64,000 nucleotides of DNA from Virgisporangium ochraceum. GTDB taxonomy: Bacteria > Actinomycetota > Actinomycetes > Mycobacteriales > Micromonosporaceae. The translations under genes were made by a program, and so were the position numbers. Below the pieces are notes generated by a model, which did not search any database, was not told the DNA's origin, and saw nothing but the letters and a program-made list of their open reading frames with translations. Position 1 is the first letter of the stretch. Each line of letters opens with the position of its first letter. The DNA lies in contig NZ_BOPH01000031.1 in assembly GCF_016863655.1 (NCBI RefSeq), positions 80,612-144,611 of the forward strand. Reading direction: 5' to 3'. Positions 59,066 through 64,000 of this stretch are shown here, piece by piece.

Positions 59066-59234
59066 ACCCACTACCGCGCCAGAAAGGGTCTGGCACCCGT
59101 CAGATATCGGCTGGCACTTTCCGCGCGGACCGCGGGCGGGGCGAGAATGCCGGTATGACCGAGCACGTGTGCGAGGGCACCATTAGGCACAGCCCGCCCG
59201 GTCATCACCGGTCGCCGCGAAGCATGGACCCGGC

Positions 59235-62200
59235 ATGACCGAGTTCGTCGGGCGGGCGGAGCCCCTGGCCAGGCTGGTCGCGGCGCACCGGGCGGCCGCC
59301 GGGCTGGCGCTCGTCACCGGTGAGGCCGGCATCGGCAAGAGCGCGCTGCTCGCCCGGTTCGGCGCCGAGGTCGCGGCCGCCGGCGCCGTCGTCGTCCACG
59401 GGACCTGCTGGGACGGCGACCAGGCGCCGGCCTGGTGGCCCTGGACCCAGGCCCTGCGGGCCCTGCTCGACCGGTGCCCCGGCCTGCGCGCCCACGCCGA
59501 CCCGCGCCTCGCCGCGGTGGTCCCCGAGCTCGGACCGGGGCCGGCGGGCACGGAGCGGCTGCCGGTGTTCGAGGCGGTCGCGCGGCTGCTGATCCGGGCG
59601 GGTGACGCGGGTCCCGTGGTGGTCGTGCTCGACGACCTGCAGTGGGCCGACCGGTCCACCGTGGACCTGATGCGCTTCCTGGTGCGGCACGCTGAGGTCC
59701 GCCGGGTGCTGGTCGTCGGCGCGTTCCGGCCGCTGTCCCGGCGTGGTGACCCGGTGGGCGACGCCCGGTTTGGTGACCCGGTGGGCGACGCCCGGTTTGG
59801 TGACCCGGTGGGCGACGGCCTTGCCGACCTGGCCGCGGCGGCCGAGCTGGTGGCGTTGCGTGGCCTGCCGCCGGGCGACGTCGGTGAGCTGGTGAGGAGC
59901 ATCGCGGGAGACGCGGCCGCGGCGCGCTGGGCGGAGTCGGTGTACCGGCGCAGCGGTGGGCATCCGTTCCTGGCCCGGGAGCTGTGCCACCTGATCGCCG
60001 GGGGTGGACCGGCCGGCGCCGTGCCCGGAGCGATCCGCGACGCGATCGCCCGCCGGCTGGCCGGCCTGCCCGACCGGTGTGTGGCGGTGCTCGACGCCGC
60101 TGCGGTGGCCGGTTCCGCGGTGCAGCCCGACGTGCTCGCCGACGCGTGTGGCGAGCCGCTCGCCGCGGTGGTCGACCTGCTCGGCGTCGCCACCGCCGCC
60201 GGGGTGCTGGCACCGTCCGGCGACCGGTTCGCCCACGACCTGTACCGCGAGACGGTCTACACCGGACTGTCGCCGGCCCGCCGGCTCGACCTGCATCACA
60301 GGATCGCGGACGCGCTGGTCCGCCGGCACGGGCGGGGCAGCGAGGTGTTCCCGGCCGACCTGGCCCGCCACTTCGCCGCCGCGGTCGCCGTGGCCGGGCC
60401 GGAGCCGGCGCTGCGCTGGTCGCGGGCCGCCGCCGAGGCCGACGGCGCCCGGTTCGCATTCGCCGACGCGGCCGGCCACCTCGCGCGGGTGCGGGCGGCG
60501 GTCACCGACGCGGGACGCGGGCTGACCACCGGCGACCTGGTCCACCTGCTCGCGGAGGAGGCCGACCTCCGGCTGCGGTCCGGCGACGCGGAGACCGCGC
60601 GGGCCCTGCTCGGCACCGCCTGGAAGCGTGCCGACGCGGCCGACCTGCTGGTCACCGTGGCGCTCGGCTTCGACCGGGTCGGTGCCCGGTTCGCGATGCC
60701 GCGTACGGAGCTGATCGGCGTGCTCGACGCCGCCCGGACGGCGGTCGACGGGCAGGGCGGCGCGGCGGAGGCGCAGGTGACCGCCGCGCTGGCCCGTCAG
60801 TTGCAGCACTCGGTGCCGGCCGACCGGGTGCGGGCCCGGCCCCTGGCCGAGCGGGCCGTGGCCGCCGCCCGCGAGCTGGACGAGGTCACGCTGGCCAGCT
60901 GCCTCCTCGCCCAGCACGACGCCCTGTGGACGCCCGGCACGGCCACCGAACGCGAGGCCATCGCCACGGAGATCGCCGCGCTCGCCCGGCGGGCCGGTGA
61001 GTCCGAACGGCACGCCCAGGCGGTGCTGCTCACGGCGACCGCGAGACTGGAGAACGGGTCGGCGGGGTTCCGGGCGGCGCTGGCGGAGTACCAGTACCTC
61101 ACCGAGCGGCTGCGGCAGCCGCGGCACACGTACGTCCTGCGGACCCGGCAGGCGGCGCTGGCCCTGCTCGACGGCGACCTCGCGCTGGGGGAGCGGCTCA
61201 GCGCCGAGGCGGCGGCGCTGGGGGAGGCCGTCGGCGACCGGGACACCGGCAACGTCCGCATGTCGCAGCGGCTGGAGATCGTGCGGGCCCGGGCCGACCG
61301 GGCGGAGATGCGCGACCTCGCCGCCGAGGCGGTGCGCTGGTGGGTCGGCGCTCCGGCGCACGCCCACGCGGTCGCGGCCGGGTTCGCGGCCCGCGCCGGC
61401 GACCTCGACCTGGCCCGCCGCGAGGTCGACACGGTGCTCGCCCTCGACGACTGGCGCGGCGACCGCTCGTACCTGTGGTCGATCTTCGTCGGAGAGCTGG
61501 TGGTCGCGGCGATCGCCCTCGGCGACCGGGACCTGTGCGCCAGCCTCCTCGACGACCTGCGGCCGGTCGCCGACACGTGCGCGGTGAACGGCGCGCTCGT
61601 GTGTTTCATGGGCGCGCACGCCCACCGGGTGGGCCTGCTGCACGCGGCCCTCGACCGGCCCGACGAGGCGGAGCGGTGGCTGACCCGCGCCCTCGACACC
61701 CACCGCAGGCTGGGAGCCCGCGCGTGGGTGGAGGAGACGCGCGGCGCCCTCGCCCGGGTGGAGGAGACGCGCGGCGCCCCCGCCAGGGTGGACACCGCCC
61801 CGGTGGAGGCGCACCAGGGCGTCCCCGTGGAGGTGCCCGGGACGACCGCCTCGGCCGCGTTGCGCCGGGTGGGTGACATGTGGGAGGCGCGGTACCGCGA
61901 CCGGACCGCCTACCTGCGCGACGCGAAGGGGCTGCACGATCTGGCCGCGCTGCTCGCGCGCCCGGGTGTGGACATCGCGGCGCTCGCGCTGGTGGCGCCG
62001 TCCGGTGCGGACATGGGGTCGGCCACCGAGCCGGTGCTCGACCGGCGGGCGCTGGCCGGGTACCGGCGCCGCCTCGCCGACCTCGACGGTGACATCACGA
62101 CCGCGCGCGGGCGGGGTGACGACGGGCGGCTGCGGCTCGCCACCGACGAGCGGGAGCTGGTGCTGGCGGAGCTGCGCCGTGCCACGCGGCCCGGTGGGGC

Positions 62201-62360
62201 GCCGCGGGCGCTCGGGGCGTCGGCCGCCGAACGGGCCCGGAAAGCGGTCACCGCGCGGATCCGGGACGCGATCCGGCGGATCGGCGCCGCCCATCCGGAG
62301 CTCGGCAGCCACCTCGACCGGACCGTCCGGACCGGGACCGTGTGCCGGTACGACCCGTGA
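59235..62360 (+). CDS. Large AAA/TPR regulator-like ATPase without LuxR domain
   Basis: A 1041-residue protein. An AAA_16-type ATPase (about 1-260) has Walker [17 protein letters not shown] near 28 and Walker [14 protein letters not shown] near 130. A helical TPR-like region (about 270-830) follows. The C-terminal ~130 residues read [19 protein letters not shown] and end in a basic [15 protein letters not shown] segment, a module I have seen on regulator-like ATPases; there is no LuxR helix-turn-helix. Two internal tandem repeats are present, 27 bp (59745-59820) and 30 bp (61728-61787), both in frame and seemingly recent. Signal and target are unknown. Confidence 0.8.
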   Translation: MTEFVGRAEPLARLVAAHRAAAGLALVTGEAGIGKSALLARFGAEVAAAGAVVVHGTCWDGDQAPAWWPWTQALRALLDRCPGLRAHADPRLAAVVPELGPGPAGTERLPVFEAVARLLIRAGDAGPVVVVLDDLQWADRSTVDLMRFLVRHAEVRRVLVVGAFRPLSRRGDPVGDARFGDPVGDARFGDPVGDGLADLAAAAELVALRGLPPGDVGELVRSIAGDAAAARWAESVYRRSGGHPFLARELCHLIAGGGPAGAVPGAIRDAIARRLAGLPDRCVAVLDAAAVAGSAVQPDVLADACGEPLAAVVDLLGVATAAGVLAPSGDRFAHDLYRETVYTGLSPARRLDLHHRIADALVRRHGRGSEVFPADLARHFAAAVAVAGPEPALRWSRAAAEADGARFAFADAAGHLARVRAAVTDAGRGLTTGDLVHLLAEEADLRLRSGDAETARALLGTAWKRADAADLLVTVALGFDRVGARFAMPRTELIGVLDAARTAVDGQGGAAEAQVTAALARQLQHSVPADRVRARPLAERAVAAARELDEVTLASCLLAQHDALWTPGTATEREAIATEIAALARRAGESERHAQAVLLTATARLENGSAGFRAALAEYQYLTERLRQPRHTYVLRTRQAALALLDGDLALGERLSAEAAALGEAVGDRDTGNVRMSQRLEIVRARADRAEMRDLAAEAVRWWVGAPAHAHAVAAGFAARAGDLDLARREVDTVLALDDWRGDRSYLWSIFVGELVVAAIALGDRDLCASLLDDLRPVADTCAVNGALVCFMGAHAHRVGLLHAALDRPDEAERWLTRALDTHRRLGARAWVEETRGALARVEETRGAPARVDTAPVEAHQGVPVEVPGTTASAALRRVGDMWEARYRDRTAYLRDAKGLHDLAALLARPGVDIAALALVAPSGADMGSATEPVLDRRALAGYRRRLADLDGDITTARGRGDDGRLRLATDERELVLAELRRATRPGGAPRALGASAAERARKAVTARIRDAIRRIGAAHPELGSHLDRTVRTGTVCRYDP
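59745..59820 (+). repeat. Triplicated 27-bp in-frame repeat within the AAA/TPR gene
   Basis: Copies at 59745-59771, 59772-59798 and a partial third from 59799 encode GDPVGDARF repeated three times (the last GDPVGDGL). The copies are almost identical at DNA level, indicating recent slippage. The repeat lies in a surface-like linker after the Walker B region. Confidence 0.9.
61728..61787 (+). repeat. Duplicated 30-bp in-frame repeat within the AAA/TPR gene
   Basis: Copies at 61728-61757 and 61758-61787 encode [10 protein letters not shown] and [10 protein letters not shown]. They differ at two bases. They lie in the linker between the TPR-like region and the C-terminal module. Confidence 0.9.
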
Positions 62361-62397
62361 TCCTCAGAAGCGGCGTCGACCTGCCGATGAGGGGTCC

Positions 62398-63957
62398 GTG
62401 GGCTTTCTCAGGTGGGGTGGATCAGCGGATGCCGCGGCGTCCGGCGTCACTGCCGTGGACGAGGCGCGGGCCAACGTCGCGGCGATTCTGGCGGTCATCA
62501 GCGCGGTGAGCGACGCGAGTAGCTCCGAGGAAGCCGCCGAGATCGTGCTGGAACGGGTGCGGGAACACTTCGGCTGGGTGTACGGGTCGTACTGGCGCGT
62601 CGACCCGGAAGCGAAGGTGCTGCGCTTCGTCACCGAGTCGGGTGCCGCCACCGAGGAGTTCCGCAACGTCACCCTGCAGGCCACGTTCGCCGAAGGCGTC
62701 GGGCTGTCGGGACGCGCGTGGCGCAGCCGCGACCTGGTGTTCGTGCCCGACCTCGGCGCGCTGTCGGACTGCGTGCGCGCGCCCGTCGCGCAGCGGGTCG
62801 GCATCCGCAGCGGGGTGTGCTTCCCGCTGTTCGAGGCCGGCAACGTCGTCGGCACGATGGACTTCTTCTCCAACTCGGCGTCGGAACTGTCCGGCGACCG
62901 GAAGGAGACGCTGCGGGCGGTCGGCATGCTCGTGTCGCAGTCGCTGGAACGGATCGCGGAAGCCGAACGCCAGGCCGAAGCCGCCCTCGACCTCAGCGCG
63001 GTGAACACCGTGCTGCGCGAACTCGCGATCGCGACCACCGAGGAGGACGGGATCCGGCAGGCCCTCGACGCCATCCGGCAGGGCTTCGGCTGGCAGTACG
63101 GCTCCTATTGGAAGGTCGTCGACGGCGAGCTGCGCTTCGTGCAGGAGTCCGGCAGCGCGGGCGAGGAGTTCCGCCAGGTGACCCGGTCAGCGTCGTTCAA
63201 GGAGGGCGTCGGCCTGGCCGGGCGCGCCTGGAAGGCGCGCGACCTGGTGTTCGTGCCGGACCTCAGCGCCCTGTCGGACTGCGTGCGGGCGCCGGCCGCC
63301 GGCCGCGCCGGCGTCAAGGCGGGTGTGTGCCTGCCGCTCATCGTGCACGGCCGGGTCATCGGCACCATGGACTTCTTCTCCACCCGCGCCATGAAGCTCA
63401 GCGACAGCCGGCAGGCCGCGCTGCGCAACACCGCACAGCTGATGTCACAGGCGTTGCAGCGACTCGGCGAGTCGAACCGCATGTCGTCGGCGGGTACGGA
63501 GCTGGTCGCGTCCATCGAGGAGGTCGAGCGCAACGTCATGAAGGCCACCGAGGTGGCGAACGAGGCGCAGGCGCTCACGCAGAAGGCGAACGAGGCGGTG
63601 AACCGGCTCGCCCGGTCGAGCGACGAGATCGGCAAGGTCATCAAGGTGATCAGCGCGATCGCGGAGCAGACCAACCTGCTCGCGTTGAACGCCACCATCG
63701 AGGCCGCCCGGGCGGGCAGCGCGGGCAAGGGCTTCGCCGTGGTCGCCAGCGAGGTCAAGGACCTGGCGCAGGGGACCGGCCGCGCCACGGACGACGTCAC
63801 CAAGCTCATCGACACCATTCAGGGCGACGCCACCTCGGTGGTCGACGTGCTGGCCGCGATCGGCAGCATCGTCGACCGGATCAACGAGACCCAGCAGATG
63901 ATCGGCGGCGTCCTGACCGAGCAGGCGGCCACGACCCGCCAGATCGTGAACGGCTAG
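62398..63957 (+). CDS. Soluble GAF-GAF methyl-accepting chemotaxis-like protein
   Basis: A 519-residue cytosolic receptor with no membrane segment. Two GAF domains (about 25-190 and 200-360) are near-duplicates of each other: each has FGWxYGSYW, SGRAW or [14 protein letters not shown], the Cys motif LSDCVRAP and a GVCxPL. The MCP signalling domain (about 385-519) has the tip hairpin [20 protein letters not shown] near 421. The paired Cys positions in both GAF domains could bind a cofactor or thiol-reactive signal. GTG 62398 has GAGGGG upstream. In a non-flagellated actinomycete such proteins may serve another output; partners are not in the window. Confidence 0.9.
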   Translation: MGFLRWGGSADAAASGVTAVDEARANVAAILAVISAVSDASSSEEAAEIVLERVREHFGWVYGSYWRVDPEAKVLRFVTESGAATEEFRNVTLQATFAEGVGLSGRAWRSRDLVFVPDLGALSDCVRAPVAQRVGIRSGVCFPLFEAGNVVGTMDFFSNSASELSGDRKETLRAVGMLVSQSLERIAEAERQAEAALDLSAVNTVLRELAIATTEEDGIRQALDAIRQGFGWQYGSYWKVVDGELRFVQESGSAGEEFRQVTRSASFKEGVGLAGRAWKARDLVFVPDLSALSDCVRAPAAGRAGVKAGVCLPLIVHGRVIGTMDFFSTRAMKLSDSRQAALRNTAQLMSQALQRLGESNRMSSAGTELVASIEEVERNVMKATEVANEAQALTQKANEAVNRLARSSDEIGKVIKVISAIAEQTNLLALNATIEAARAGSAGKGFAVVASEVKDLAQGTGRATDDVTKLIDTIQGDATSVVDVLAAIGSIVDRINETQQMIGGVLTEQAATTRQIVNG

Positions 63958-64000
63958 CAGCCCTCGTCAGGGTCCCGGTGACCGCCGCCCCTTCTCCGCC

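Noticed and set aside
59745..59820. CRISPR-like repeat array
   Set aside because: Copies are directly adjacent with no spacers, in frame, and encode GDPVGDARF; a coding tandem repeat.
59205..62312. 1035-codon minus-strand open frame opposite the AAA/TPR gene
   Set aside because: Low-complexity Arg/Gly/Val/His sequence without domains; a third-position-GC shadow of the plus-strand gene, which has clear Walker motifs.
59235..62360. LuxR-family LAL regulator
   Set aside because: The AAA/TPR layout fits, but the C terminus has no LuxR helix-turn-helix pattern.

Overview
The window is chromosomal DNA from a high-GC actinomycete. GC is high throughout, starts are often GTG, and neighbouring genes often overlap by ATGA or GTGA. 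The gene families are also typical of filamentous actinomycetes: SARP/AfsR-type and ROK regulators, DesK/NarL two-component systems, and secreted enzymes with PKD and ricin-B lectin modules. Convergent-intergenic hairpins beginning CGATCTTG suggest Micromonosporaceae or a close relative, but that is inference from memory. No rRNA, tRNA, CRISPR array, prophage or insertion sequence was seen.

Layout. 1-6.2 kb: a cut-off proline iminopeptidase and an ABC exporter diverge from a MarR regulator; then a four-gene run of PLP aminotransferase, unknown protein, CbrC-like protein and VOC protein. 6.4-14.5 kb: a secreted M14 carboxypeptidase, a PadR regulator, a YtrA-type GntR/ABC module, an S9 peptidase and an OmpR-type two-component system. 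14.6-16.5 kb: asparagine synthase. 16.8-29.3 kb: a carbohydrate locus with ROK regulator, RbsA-like ATPase, permease, Tat-lipoprotein binding protein, Gfo/Idh dehydrogenase, secreted sorbosone-dehydrogenase-like protein, secreted ThuA/DUF1080/lectin protein and a TIM-barrel isomerase/epimerase. The TIM-barrel gene is preceded by a decayed gene and a leader that looks riboswitch-like. 29.4-33.7 kb: polysaccharide deacetylase, LysR, SDR, MFS pump and glutathione peroxidase. 33.8-42.5 kb: a second ABC module with a divergent NarL-type two-component system, a PucR regulator, a secreted beta-propeller, an endonuclease/phosphatase-family enzyme and a second two-component system. 42.6-44.6 kb: a Met-rich membrane protein and an LPITG-anchored surface protein.

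44.7-54.2 kb is a second carbohydrate locus built around a divergent promoter. PfkB kinase and NagB-like isomerase read left. Two MalFG-type permeases, a lipoprotein binding protein, a rare GH4-amidohydrolase fusion, a ROK protein and a PIG-L deacetylase read right. 54.2-64 kb holds an AfsR-type regulator, two methyltransferases, a large AAA/TPR regulator-like protein and a soluble GAF-GAF chemoreceptor-like protein.

How it works together. The 16.8-29.3 kb genes fit uptake and oxidation-then-cleavage of glycosides by a 3-keto-sugar route. The 44.7-54.2 kb genes fit uptake and breakdown of an N-acetylated or otherwise substituted amino-sugar oligosaccharide. Several regulators sit beside clear palindromes that are probably their operators. 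The most novel items are the GH4-amidohydrolase fusion, the structured leader at 28218-28341, the family of three convergent-intergenic hairpins and the over-represented TCCACnGTGGA palindrome.
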